From Sporosarcina sp. Marseille-Q4063 (lineage in GTDB: Bacteria > Bacillota > Bacilli > Bacillales_A > Planococcaceae): DNA of 64,000 nt. The position numbers and the translations under genes are program-made. The stretch is from contig NZ_CP070502.1 of NCBI RefSeq assembly GCF_018309085.1, positions 2,046,001 to 2,110,000 on the forward strand, read 5' to 3'. The stretch's first letter is position 1. Each line of letters starts with the position of its first letter. Of the stretch, positions 15,645 through 23,392 are shown piece after piece. The notes beneath the pieces are model-generated. The model saw nothing but the letters and a program-made list of their open reading frames with translations. It had not been told where the DNA came from and did not search any database.

Positions 15645-16531
15645 TGATGGAAAGAGTCGTAGAGCGTAAAGTTAGCAGAAGAATGACAATGCGTTTACTT
15701 ATAAATACTATCTCTAAATACATCTTTCTTCTCGCTACTCTATTTGGTCTCGTTGTCCTTGCAGTTTTAATTTACCGAGTGTTTTCTGAAGGTTTTGGGT
15801 GGTTGAATTTCGATTTCTTAACAGGTAAATTATCAACCCAACCTGAACGAGCAGGAATTATGGGCGCAATTCTAGGTACTTTCTGGTTAATGCTTGTCGT
15901 TGCGCCTGTCACCATGTTTTTAGGTGTCGGTACAGCAATTTACTTGGAGCTATATGCGAAAAAGGGACGGCTTCAGGGTTTCATTCAAACAAATATTTCA
16001 AACTTGGCTGGAGTTCCTTCTATTGTCTACGGAATCCTGGGATTGACCGTATTTGCTCGGGCGATGAATTTCGGTAACATCGTATTAGCGGGCGGACTTA
16101 CAATGTCGCTTCTAATTCTTCCGATCGTCATTGTGGCAAGTCAGGAGGCAATTAGAGCGGTGCCAAATCCATTAAGCGAAGCCTCTTACGGAATGGGCGC
16201 GACGAAGTGGCAAACGATTAAGGGCATCATCTTGCCGGTTGCACTTCCAGGAATATTGACGGGTGCAATCTTATCGCTATCGCGTGCGATTGGCGAAACC
16301 GCTCCGTTAGTCGTTATTGGAATTCCAGCGTTGTTAATTCCCTTTCCGGGCGGGATATTCGACAAGTTTACAGTCCTTCCCATGCAAATTTATTACTGGA
16401 CACTTGACTCATCCCTGACTGCGGAGTACGCAAATTTAGCAGCTGCGACAATCATTGTGCTGCTAATCGCATTATTATTGTTAAACACAACTGCAATTGT
16501 CATTCGGAATAAATTCCAGCAAAAGCACTGA
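15644..16531 (+). CDS. pstA: Phosphate ABC transporter permease PstA
   Basis: The 295-residue permease has six helices and the EAA-type loop ASYGMGATKWQTIKGIILPVALPGILTGAILSLSRAIGETAP in outline (about residues 180-220), typical of PstA. GGGAGGAG precedes the ATG at 15644, which shares a base with the pstC stop. A second ATG three bases later is equally usable. It completes the pstS-pstC-pstA unit. No second pstB and no phoU follow; instead the gene ends two bases before a dispersed repeat element, and a bidirectional terminator separates it from the convergent glmM. Confidence 0.94.
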   Translation: MMERVVERKVSRRMTMRLLINTISKYIFLLATLFGLVVLAVLIYRVFSEGFGWLNFDFLTGKLSTQPERAGIMGAILGTFWLMLVVAPVTMFLGVGTAIYLELYAKKGRLQGFIQTNISNLAGVPSIVYGILGLTVFARAMNFGNIVLAGGLTMSLLILPIVIVASQEAIRAVPNPLSEASYGMGATKWQTIKGIILPVALPGILTGAILSLSRAIGETAPLVVIGIPALLIPFPGGIFDKFTVLPMQIYYWTLDSSLTAEYANLAAATIIVLLIALLLLNTTAIVIRNKFQQKH

Positions 16532-16532
16532 A

Positions 16533-16704
16533 GAACAAAAGCGCAAGGCACCCGTCTAGCCCCGAAGGGAAGAATGAAGTTCAATTCTTCTCTACTGGAG
16601 GACTTTAAAATAAAGGCGCTTTTTGCCAAAGAAGGATGCAGTTCAATCCTTCCTATATCTTAAAGTCTGAAGCGACTCGAGGGGCTGGTGCCTGGAGCTA
16701 GACG
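16533..16704. repeat. Dispersed fold-back repeat (AAAAGCGC ... GAGCTAGACG), copy 1
   Basis: The element begins GAACAAAAGCGCAAGGCACC and ends GGTGCCTGGAGCTAGACG. Terminal GGCACC pairs with GGTGCC, and inner TAGCCCC pairs with GGGGCT. The middle carries two GAAGAAT-type palindromes (16569-16590 and 16631-16652). Related elements are at 28071-28176 and 40271-40367. Confidence 0.75.
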
Positions 16705-16712
16705 TGAAATGA

Positions 16713-16763
16713 AAAAAGCTATCCAAGTCAGCGTCACACACGCTCACATTGGATAGCTTTTTG
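16713..16763. terminator. Bidirectional terminator between pstA and glmM
   Basis: AAAAAGCTATCCAA pairs with TTGGATAGCTTTTT over about 14 bp, with an inner AGCGT/ACGCT hairpin. A-runs and T-runs flank both sides, so it can end both convergent transcripts. Confidence 0.9.
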
Positions 16764-16766
16764 TTG

Positions 16767-18119
16767 TTACTCCGTCAAACCCATTTCAGCTTGTACAACA
16801 GCGACAATTCGTTCTACATGGCGTTTGCAATCATCGATTGTCGGTGCTTCAACCATTACGCGAACGAGTGGTTCCGTACCTGAAGGACGAACGAGAACAC
16901 GACCGTTACCAGCCATCTCTGTTTCGACTTCGGCAATTACTGTTGCAACACGTTCATTGGCTGTGACTGCATTTTTATCAGTTACGCGGACATTGACGAG
17001 TTCTTGCGGGTAAATCGTCATTTCGCTCGCAAGACTAGATAATGTGCGTCCAGTTGCTTTCATGATATTCACAAGTTGGAGTCCAGTTAGAAGTCCGTCA
17101 CCCGTCGTATTATAGTCAAGGAATATAATATGGCCAGATTGTTCTCCGCCGAGATTATAACCGCCTTTTACCATTTCCTCGACGACATATTTATCGCCAA
17201 CTGCGGTTTTCACACTCTTCAAGCCGTGTTCAGTAAGGGCTTTATAAAACCCTAGATTACTCATAATCGTTGACACGATTGTATCCTGCTTCAAACGTCC
17301 TGCGGATTGCAAGAAACGTCCAATGATATACATGATTTGATCGCCATCGACAATTTTACCGTTCTCGTCCACAGCAATTAGACGATCTCCATCGCCGTCA
17401 AAGGCCAATCCGATATTCGCTTCCTTTTCGAGGACAAATTCAGCGAGCTTTTCAGGATGTGTCGAGCCGACTCCGTCGTTTATATTAAGTCCATTCGGAG
17501 ATGCGCCCATCGTTGAAATGTCAGCATCTAAATCCGCAAAGACATGTGTCGCTAATGTAGAAGTCGCGCCGTGCGCACAGTCAACGGCTACGTGGATACC
17601 CGTAAAGTCTTCTTCAACGGATTGTTTCAAGTACTGAATATATTTATGGCCACCTTCAAAATATTCCATTACAGAACCGACATCTGAACCAGTCGGGCGT
17701 GGCAACGTATCTTCCTGTTCATTAAGCAATTTCTCGATTTCTTCTTCTTGCTCTTCTGTCAGTTTGTAGCCATCTGCACCGAAAAATTTAATGCCGTTAT
17801 CTTCGACCGGGTTATGTGATGCGGAAATCATAACTCCGCCGTTTGCATTCATAACGCGAGTCAAATAAGCGACGCCGGGTGTGCTAATAACGCCGAGTGT
17901 CATAACTTCTACACCTGTCGATAAAATACCCGCGATTAAAGCATTTTCAAGCATGTAGCCCGAAATACGTGTATCTCTTCCAACAATTACACGCGGCTTT
18001 TCCTGCGAGTCTTTCGTTAACACGTAACTCCCAATTCTTCCAAGTCTAAAAGCAAGCTCTGGGGTTAGTTCGTCATTTGCAATTCCACGTACGCCATCCG
18101 TACCGAAATACTTTGTCAT
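16767..18119 (-). CDS. glmM: Phosphoglucosamine mutase GlmM
   Basis: The 450-residue enzyme converts glucosamine-6-phosphate to glucosamine-1-phosphate for UDP-GlcNAc and the cell wall. It has the four-domain phosphohexomutase pattern: [10 protein letters not shown] at the N-terminus, the catalytic phosphoserine loop [17 protein letters not shown] (Ser about 101), the metal loop [14 protein letters not shown], the sugar loop [10 protein letters not shown] and the phosphate loop [21 protein letters not shown] seven bases before ATG 18119 sets the start; upstream in-frame ATGs lack a ribosome site. It is third in cdaA-cdaR-glmM. In Bacillus glmS usually follows, but here the pst locus converges instead. 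Confidence 0.96.
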   Translation of the reverse strand: MTKYFGTDGVRGIANDELTPELAFRLGRIGSYVLTKDSQEKPRVIVGRDTRISGYMLENALIAGILSTGVEVMTLGVISTPGVAYLTRVMNANGGVMISASHNPVEDNGIKFFGADGYKLTEEQEEEIEKLLNEQEDTLPRPTGSDVGSVMEYFEGGHKYIQYLKQSVEEDFTGIHVAVDCAHGATSTLATHVFADLDADISTMGASPNGLNINDGVGSTHPEKLAEFVLEKEANIGLAFDGDGDRLIAVDENGKIVDGDQIMYIIGRFLQSAGRLKQDTIVSTIMSNLGFYKALTEHGLKSVKTAVGDKYVVEEMVKGGYNLGGEQSGHIIFLDYNTTGDGLLTGLQLVNIMKATGRTLSSLASEMTIYPQELVNVRVTDKNAVTANERVATVIAEVETEMAGNGRVLVRPSGTEPLVRVMVEAPTIDDCKRHVERIVAVVQAEMGLTE

Positions 18120-18158
18120 TTCCATTCTCCCTTTCAAACTACACATTGTTTCTATTCA

Positions 18159-19454
18159 TTAAGCGAGTTCGACTCTCATCGTTACTTCTTCTTCAGAAAG
18201 TGTCCACTGTAAATTATCAGGACCTTCTACTGTAACAGGATAAACATTCTCGCCCTCTTCAACTGTTTCCGATGCATCAATGGAAACCGTGAAATCAGAT
18301 TTCGCCAGTTTCCCAATGATGTCAGGTTCAGCCATGACTGTCAATGTCACTGAGCCGTTTTCCGGCTTTAGTAACGTACTTTTATATTTTTCATCAAGAC
18401 CTTTTACCGAGATTTCAACGTTTTCAAAGCTGATTGTTTCCGTTGATGGTTCAGCTTCCTCAGACGCAATATCCTCGTCTAACTTTTCGTCCGCTTCTAC
18501 TTCCGGTTCAGGTTCTTCAACCGTGGCTTCAACATCTACTTTTATTTTTGAAATTGACATATCCGAAACACCTTTTGGTTTTGGAATATCAACTTCCATT
18601 GTTTGCGACTCTTTTACTTTTGAAACATCAACATCGACTGTGACCGCATCAATTGTATCAAGAACTTTACTAGGACCAAAAATCGTCATCTTTTCCGATG
18701 CAGATGATACGGAATCGATTGTCACATTATCAGGCGGAGAGCCTGTCTGTTTTAAAACAATCGGGACTTCCTTGCTATTTTCAGCCACTTCCACCTTGAC
18801 CGTGACCGTTTCTGGAACGATTGAAACGTCTAGCTTATTCAAATCTCGATCAAGCACTCTGACTTTAGCTTGTTGTTCAAATGATTCCTTAATGCCGTTT
18901 TCTCCTGATACAGTTGCTTTAACAAAACTAATCGATTCGATGATACTTTTAGCACCCGTCACTTCTATTGTCGACGGAACGACATCCATATTTGCAACAT
19001 GAAAATCTTCGGCAAGTAGCCGTTTATTGAATTCGGGTTCTACTTTGAACGTTTCAGTGATTTTCTCTTCGATCAATACATTCACCATTGCTGGATCAAT
19101 GGACACCTGCAATTTTTCTGAAATATTTTCAGATTTTATACTAACCTGATGTCTTCCCATCGTCAACGTCCGTAAATCAACAATTATTGAGAAGTCTTTT
19201 AACATCTTCGTTGTTTGAACAAGATTTACCGGACCTTCAATTGTTATATTAACGGTTTCAGGTACACCAGTCACAACTAGATTTTCATTGTCATAGTAGA
19301 CTTGAACGGGAACATCACGAATCGTATCGAGATGATCACCCACTTTGTTGCCGTTCGAGTCTCCTTCTTCAGTCTGTACTGAATAAAACAAAATAACAGC
19401 TAGAAATAAGGCCGTGAAACGAAGAAACCATGGGTTATCCATAATTCTATCCAT
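18159..19454 (-). CDS. cdaR: CdaR, regulator of diadenylate cyclase (YbbR domains)
   Basis: The 431-residue protein has one membrane helix near the N-terminus (about residues 8-26) followed by several YbbR repeats outside the membrane. Typical repeat elements are VPVQVYYDNENLVVTGVPETVNITIEGP and VRVLDRDLNKLDVSIVPETVTVKVEV. An acidic Glu/Pro linker (about 318-345) precedes the last repeat. CdaR binds the membrane part of CdaA and modulates c-di-AMP synthesis. Its ATG lies inside the end of cdaA (8-base overlap), and glmM follows after 39 bases, matching the conserved cdaA-cdaR-glmM operon. The product is somewhat shorter than the Bacillus subtilis protein (about 483 residues). Confidence 0.93.
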   Translation of the reverse strand: MDRIMDNPWFLRFTALFLAVILFYSVQTEEGDSNGNKVGDHLDTIRDVPVQVYYDNENLVVTGVPETVNITIEGPVNLVQTTKMLKDFSIIVDLRTLTMGRHQVSIKSENISEKLQVSIDPAMVNVLIEEKITETFKVEPEFNKRLLAEDFHVANMDVVPSTIEVTGAKSIIESISFVKATVSGENGIKESFEQQAKVRVLDRDLNKLDVSIVPETVTVKVEVAENSKEVPIVLKQTGSPPDNVTIDSVSSASEKMTIFGPSKVLDTIDAVTVDVDVSKVKESQTMEVDIPKPKGVSDMSISKIKVDVEATVEEPEPEVEADEKLDEDIASEEAEPSTETISFENVEISVKGLDEKYKSTLLKPENGSVTLTVMAEPDIIGKLAKSDFTVSIDASETVEEGENVYPVTVEGPDNLQWTLSEEEVTMRVELA

Positions 19455-20283
19455 TTTTCTTCACTCCCCATTTCCATTTGGAAGTATTTTTCGGCTCGGT
19501 TGTTGTACCGAACCAAACTCGTCGCAATCTTGCCTCGAACTCTTCGATACTAAGGTCACGATATAATTCTCCGTCAATCGCCAAACTAATCGCGCCTGTC
19601 TCTTCAGAAACGATAATTGTAATGGCATCCGTCACTTCACTTAACCCAAGAGCCGCACGGTGCCTAGTTCCCAGCTCTTTTGAAATAAATGGACTTTCAG
19701 AAAGCGGTAAATAACAACCCGCGGCGGCAATTTGATTTTTATGCAAAATAACTGCACCATCATGCAGCGGCGCGTTTGGAATAAATATATTTATTAAAAG
19801 CTCGGATGTTACAACGGATTTAAGCGGCGTACCTGTTTCGATATATTCACTCAGCCCTGTTTCGCGTTCAATTGAGATAAGCGCACCAATTCGGCGCTTC
19901 GCCATATAGTTCACGGATTTCGACAAGGCTTCCATTAAGCGATCATGTTCTTCTTCCTCTTGCATTGCTGTCCGCGCAAAAAGTCTACCACGTCCAAGTT
20001 GTTCGAGCGCACGCCGCAATTCAGGTTGGAAGATAATGATGATTGCTAGAAAACCCCAAGGTAACACTTGATCTAACAACCATTTCAATGTATCAAAATG
20101 AAAAACATCTGTTAGTAGTCGAACAATGATTAGAACAAAAATTCCTTTTAATAACTGTACTGCTTTCGTTCCTTTAATAATCTTGAATAATTGATAAATA
20201 ACAAACCAGACAAGAAGCACATCCACAATATTAATGAACGTTGCAACTGGACTGAGATGAACAACTTTTTCCAAAAACGGCAT
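19447..20283 (-). CDS. cdaA: Diadenylate cyclase CdaA
   Basis: The 278-residue protein has three N-terminal membrane helices (within residues 12-95) and a DAC domain that makes c-di-AMP from two ATP molecules. The catalytic motifs are intact: NAPLHDGAVIL (DGA) and GTRHRAALGLSE (RHR), with SIERETGLSEY between. c-di-AMP is an essential second messenger controlling potassium and osmolyte transport in Bacillales. CdaR, encoded next, and GlmM are known partners that modulate CdaA. AAGG lies upstream of the ATG at 20283. The operon begins after the rsiW terminator at 20371-20410, so it has its own promoter, which I could not place with confidence. Confidence 0.96.
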   Translation of the reverse strand: MPFLEKVVHLSPVATFINIVDVLLVWFVIYQLFKIIKGTKAVQLLKGIFVLIIVRLLTDVFHFDTLKWLLDQVLPWGFLAIIIIFQPELRRALEQLGRGRLFARTAMQEEEEHDRLMEALSKSVNYMAKRRIGALISIERETGLSEYIETGTPLKSVVTSELLINIFIPNAPLHDGAVILHKNQIAAAGCYLPLSESPFISKELGTRHRAALGLSEVTDAITIIVSEETGAISLAIDGELYRDLSIEEFEARLRRVWFGTTTEPKNTSKWKWGVKKNG

Positions 20284-20370
20284 GTGCTTCGCCTACCTTC
20301 ATTGACGATTTCATATGTTTACTAGTATATCATATTGATGCCATTCAATGCTTCTATAAAACATATAAAA

Positions 20371-20410
20371 AGCGACCGATTCCCGCCCATCGCGGTTTGA
20401 TTCGGTCGCT
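20371..20410 (-). terminator. Terminator after sigW-rsiW
   Basis: AGCGACCGA (20371-20379) pairs with TCGGTCGCT (20402-20410); the minus strand continues CTTTTTATATG. It lies five bases after the rsiW stop. Confidence 0.85.
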
Positions 20411-20414
20411 AAAT

Positions 20415-21050
20415 TTACTCTTCTACAGGCTCTTCATTTTTCGATGAAGGCCAAATATCTTTGGCTGTACTTTTAATTTTATACCATAGCCAATCAAATG
20501 CCTTATTGATTTCTTCTATTTCTCCTGTTACAACCGCAGTGGAAGCCATATATTTCGATCCGCCAATAACTGTAATATTCCCATCTACTTCGCCGTCAAC
20601 ACGAAGTTCTCCATTTTTCACGACAACATCGCCTTTTACGACTTCACCTTCGGGAACGAGCACAGTTTCCCCTTCCACAACGAGGTTCGGTTGTTTCGTC
20701 ACTGAAAATTGTTGGTCATTGCCGAAATTTGAAAACGTTGAAACGCTCATCATTAGAAAGAATAACGCCGCAGCCGCCAATAGCGGATGCTTTCTAAGCC
20801 ACCTTTGAACTCCGGCTTGTTTTTTCTCTTTCGGAAGACGATTCATAACCCCTTCAACAAATCCGTCAGGTGCTTGCATTGGTTCTATATTCTCTAAAAG
20901 TGCGATTGAATCGCTCATACTTTCCATTAGCTCATTACAATCCGAACATGATTCGAGGTGCTTCATCAATTCTCGCTCATCATCACGGTTTATGTCACCA
21001 TCTAAATACGCGTGCATAGAATGAACGATGTGTTCCGGACACGTATTCAT
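20415..21050 (-). CDS. rsiW: Anti-sigma-W factor RsiW
   Basis: The 211-residue single-pass membrane protein has an N-terminal zinc-binding anti-sigma domain with H31-x3-C35-x2-C38 (in MKHLESCSDC). One membrane helix lies at about residues 87-108, followed by an extracytoplasmic domain with the repeats VVEGETVLVPEGEVVKGDVVV and VDGEVDGNITVIGG. It holds SigW inactive until regulated proteolysis (PrsW, RasP and Clp in Bacillus subtilis) removes it after envelope stress. AGGGAGG precedes its ATG. The sigW stop lies 13 bases upstream, the standard sigW-rsiW operon. Confidence 0.93.
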   Translation of the reverse strand: MNTCPEHIVHSMHAYLDGDINRDDERELMKHLESCSDCNELMESMSDSIALLENIEPMQAPDGFVEGVMNRLPKEKKQAGVQRWLRKHPLLAAAALFFLMMSVSTFSNFGNDQQFSVTKQPNLVVEGETVLVPEGEVVKGDVVVKNGELRVDGEVDGNITVIGGSKYMASTAVVTGEIEEINKAFDWLWYKIKSTAKDIWPSSKNEEPVEE

Positions 21051-21063
21051 ACCAGATTCCTCC

Positions 21064-21627
21064 CTACAAATTACCCATTTGTTTTCTTAAGGCAGCTCGA
21101 CCGCGGTGTACGCGAGTTTTAACTGTTCCCAATGGCAATTCTAAAATATCACTTATTTCCTGTAACGGCAGCTCTTCGATATAACGTAAAATAATTACGG
21201 AACGATATTTATCGGAAAGCTGGCCTATTTCGTATTGAATGCGTTCCTGCGTTTCCATTCGTTCAATTTCTTCTTCTGGAAGTTCACCGGCCGCCGCAAT
21301 TTGCGAATACATTGTGAGTCCTTCCGTTCCAGGAACATTTGCGTCCAGGTAATAATCCGGCTTTTTCTTTCGTATTCGATCAATGCATAAATTCGTCGCA
21401 ATCCTAAACAACCATGTTGAAAACTTTCGCTTTTGGTCAAAAGTATGAATGTTGATATAAGCTCGGACAAATGCCTCTTGCGCAATATCTTCCGCCTCTT
21501 GCCGATTACTCAACATTCGATAACAGACATGGTAAAGTCGGTGTTGAAATAGCGTCACGATTTCCTCGAAAGCATCTTGATCGCCCTTCAGCACTTCATC
21601 TATTCGTTTATTAATCAAGTCATCCAC
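21064..21627 (-). CDS. sigW: ECF sigma factor SigW
   Basis: The 187-residue sigma factor has region 2 (DAFEEIVTLFQHRLYHVCYR, AEDIAQEAFVRAYINIHTF, FSTWLFRIATNLCIDRIRKK) and region 4 (SDKYRSVIILRYIEELPLQEISDILELPLGTVKTRVHRGRAAL), both typical of SigW. It directs genes for envelope stress and antimicrobial-peptide resistance. The start is GTG at 21627, with GGGGGG six or seven bases upstream. A promoter of the SigW type at 21663-21689 predicts autoregulation. Cytoplasmic activity is restrained by RsiW, encoded next. Confidence 0.94.
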   Translation of the reverse strand: MDDLINKRIDEVLKGDQDAFEEIVTLFQHRLYHVCYRMLSNRQEAEDIAQEAFVRAYINIHTFDQKRKFSTWLFRIATNLCIDRIRKKKPDYYLDANVPGTEGLTMYSQIAAAGELPEEEIERMETQERIQYEIGQLSDKYRSVIILRYIEELPLQEISDILELPLGTVKTRVHRGRAALRKQMGNL

Positions 21628-21662
21628 AGTTTTCCCCCCGCTCTATGCGGCTGCCCCTTCTA

Positions 21663-21689
21663 TACGGTTGAAGGTGTCAACAGGTTTCA
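21663..21689 (-). promoter_or_regulatory. SigW-type autoregulatory promoter
   Basis: On the minus strand TGAAAC (complement of 21684-21689) is followed after 17 bases by CGTA (complement of 21663-21666). This is close to the SigW consensus TGAAAC-16-CGTA and lies 36 bases before the sigW start. Confidence 0.85.
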
Positions 21690-21794
21690 TTTATTTTAAA
21701 ATAGTTTTCTTTAATTTTAACAGATTTTAGAAACAATTTCCTTATTTAATTGTTTTTTAACAAATATATCCACTTTCAGATGTTTACTTACACA

Positions 21795-21827
21795 AAAAAG
21801 CTTATCCCACAAGTGGACAAGCTTTTT
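21795..21827 (-). terminator. Terminator after rocF
   Basis: AAAAAGCTT (21795-21803) pairs with AAGCTTTTT (21819-21827). The structure is symmetrical and lies 12 bases after the rocF stop. Confidence 0.8.
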
Positions 21828-21838
21828 CCAGTAAAGAT

Positions 21839-22744
21839 TTACAATAATTTTTCGCCAAACAACGATCCAATTAGACCGACTGCAACATCTGCTGTTTTAT
21901 TCTTTTCATCTAAAATCGGATTTACTTCAACAAATTCAGCCGATGTAATGATTCCGGATTCTTCCAGCATTTCCATAGCCAGATGACTTTCGCGGTAACT
22001 AATCCCCCCCGGTACCGGTGTCCCAACTCCCGGTGTATAAAGTGGATCCAGACCGTCCAAATCTAATGACAAATGCACGCCATCCAATTCGCGTGACTGT
22101 AAATAAGCGATTGAATCTTGCATAACTGCAGTCATGCCGTATTTATCAATCTCATGCATCGTGTATACTTTAATGCCTTTTTCTTTAATTAACTCCCGTT
22201 CTCCTGGATCAACTGACCTTGCACCAATAATCACAATATTTTCAGGTTGCACTTTTTGACCTGCAGTATGTATATTTACAAGTTGCTCATCACCCAAACC
22301 AATACTTACAGCCATTGGCATGCCGTGAATATTTCCAGAAGGCGAAGTTTCGCTCGTATTCAAATCAGCGTGCGCATCGTACCAAATTACCCCAAGGTTT
22401 TTGTACGCTGTCGCAAGTCCCGCAAGTGTCCCAATCGCGATGCTATGATCTCCACCAAGAACAAGTGGAAACCTTCCACTTTCTACAGTTTTTTCAACTT
22501 TTTCTGCAAGGCTGGTATTCGCCTTAATGACTTCATTTAAATTTTTAAGTTTAGAGTTTTGCGTTTCTGCATTTTTCGCTACTTCAATTTGAATATTACC
22601 TTCGTCGATTACTTCATGTCCGATTGCTTCAATGCGATCGATTACGCCTGCATACCGTATTGCACTTGGCCCCATGTCTACCCCGCGACGACTTTGACCG
22701 TGATCTAACGGAACCCCAATGATTGATATTTTATGTTTATCCAA
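21839..22744 (-). CDS. rocF: Arginase RocF
   Basis: The 301-residue cytoplasmic enzyme hydrolyses arginine to ornithine and urea. Manganese-ligand segments are intact: LGGDHSIAIG, VIWYDAHADLNTSETSPSGNIHGMP and LSLDLDGLDPLYTPGVGTP. The N-terminus ISIIGVPLDHGQSRRGVDMGPSAIRYAG is diagnostic of arginases rather than agmatinases. The start is TTG at 22744, with AAAGGGG eight bases upstream. A SigA-like promoter is at 22775-22803. It is a single gene here, without rocD or rocE, so arginine catabolism must be completed elsewhere. A ureolytic lifestyle would use the urea, but no urease lies in the window. Confidence 0.95.
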   Translation of the reverse strand: MDKHKISIIGVPLDHGQSRRGVDMGPSAIRYAGVIDRIEAIGHEVIDEGNIQIEVAKNAETQNSKLKNLNEVIKANTSLAEKVEKTVESGRFPLVLGGDHSIAIGTLAGLATAYKNLGVIWYDAHADLNTSETSPSGNIHGMPMAVSIGLGDEQLVNIHTAGQKVQPENIVIIGARSVDPGERELIKEKGIKVYTMHEIDKYGMTAVMQDSIAYLQSRELDGVHLSLDLDGLDPLYTPGVGTPVPGGISYRESHLAMEMLEESGIITSAEFVEVNPILDEKNKTADVAVGLIGSLFGEKLL

Positions 22745-22774
22745 CTTTAACTACCCCTTTCGCACAATACCTAT

Positions 22775-22803
22775 AGTATAAATCGCAAAGTGAATTGGCT
22801 CAA
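22775..22803 (-). promoter_or_regulatory. Probable rocF promoter
   Basis: On the minus strand TTGAGC (complement of 22798-22803), a 17-base spacer and TATACT (complement of 22775-22780) form a SigA-type promoter 30 bases before the start codon. No SigL (-24/-12) site was seen. Confidence 0.65.
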
Positions 22804-22855
22804 CTCGACAGGATATCGGATTTTTATTCATTTTCAATCAATGCAGATACGCAAA

Positions 22856-22990
22856 CGACTAAGTCGACAGTCAAACGACCAATGACGCACCCAAAGCGAC
22901 TAATGACGTCGTTCAAACGGCCAATAGCCGCCCGAAGCGACTAATGACGTCGTCCAAACGACCAATAACTCTCTACAAACGACTAATAGC
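22856..22990. repeat. About 21-bp periodic array of AAACGACYAATGACG motifs
   Basis: CGAC/CGGC cores begin at 22856, 22876, 22897, 22918, 22938, 22959 and 22980, spaced 20 or 21 bases. The unit reads roughly AA(A/G)CGAC(C/T)AATGACG plus five or six variable bases. It fills most of the roughly 250 bases between the rocF promoter and the tRNA operon terminator; no gene is visible there. Confidence 0.85.
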
Positions 22991-23004
22991 GAATTCAAAG
23001 CACA

Positions 23005-23041
23005 AAAAAACCCTTCCCAAGTTGTTGGAAAGGATTTTTTG
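23005..23041 (-). terminator. Terminator of the tRNA operon
   Basis: The plus strand reads AAACCCTTCCC...GGAAAGGATTT, a stem of about 11 bp with G-T pairs and A/T runs on both flanks, immediately beyond tRNA-Gln. Confidence 0.8.
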
Positions 23042-23049
23042 TAAATTTA

Positions 23050-23121
23050 CTGGGGTAGCTGGATTCGAACCAACGAATAACGGAGTCAAAGTCCGTTGCC
23101 TTACCGCTTGGCTATACCCCA
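23050..23121 (-). tRNA. tRNA-Gln (anticodon TTG)
   Basis: The cloverleaf is complete: acceptor TGGGGTA/TACCCCA, D-arm GCCAAGCGGTAAGGC, anticodon stem ACGGA/TCCGT around loop CTTTGAC (anticodon UUG), and T-arm GGTTCGAATCC. The discriminator is G and CCA is not encoded. It is last in the five-tRNA operon. Confidence 0.96.
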
Positions 23122-23143
23122 AAGGTAATAATACAAGGGATTT

Positions 23144-23252
23144 CCGGCAGAACTATTTTCGTTAAGTGCCACGAAAATATGCCTCGGTGTCAAAACAAGT
23201 TTTGACAAGTGATTTAGAGAATTATTTTCAAACGTTTCACGTTTGAAAATAA
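23144..23252. repeat. Three-hairpin repeat element, copy A
   Basis: Reading plus, CCGGCAG is followed by hairpin 1 (ATTTTCG/CGAAAAT), hairpin 2 (TGTCAAAAC/GTTTTGACA), AAGTGATT and hairpin 3 (ATTTTCAAACG/CGTTTGAAAAT). It lies in the spacer between tRNA-Tyr and tRNA-Gln. Copies are at 23393-23506 and, inverted, at 40151-40214. Confidence 0.8.
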
Positions 23253-23254
23253 AT

Positions 23255-23339
23255 TGGTGGTGGGGGAGGGATTCGAACCCCCGAACCCTGAGGGAGCGGA
23301 TTTACAGTCCGCCGCGTTTAGCCACTTCGCTACCCCACC
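23255..23339 (-). tRNA. tRNA-Tyr (anticodon GTA)
   Basis: A class II tRNA with a long variable arm. The acceptor GGTGGGG pairs with CCCCACC, the anticodon loop is CTGTAAA (GUA), the variable arm is CTCCCTCAGGGTTC, and the T-arm is GGGTTCGAATCCC. The discriminator is A, and CCA is encoded (23255-23257). Confidence 0.96.
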
Positions 23340-23392
23340 AGGTTGAAATATAATTGTTTCTTATTCCGGCAAATTAGCCGAGTTACCTTTTT

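Noticed and set aside
18280..19002. Plus-strand open frame of 240 codons inside cdaR
   Set aside because: It is antisense to a gene with clear YbbR repeats and consists of Ser/Thr-rich shadow sequence without a start signal.
22856..22990. Possible CRISPR array
   Set aside because: The unit is about 21 bases with a conserved core of only 7-15 bases, no 28-36-base repeat with equal-length unique spacers, and no cas genes nearby.
22944..23165. Plus-strand open frame across tRNA-Gln
   Set aside because: It spans the repeat array, a terminator and the tRNA antisense strand; not a gene.
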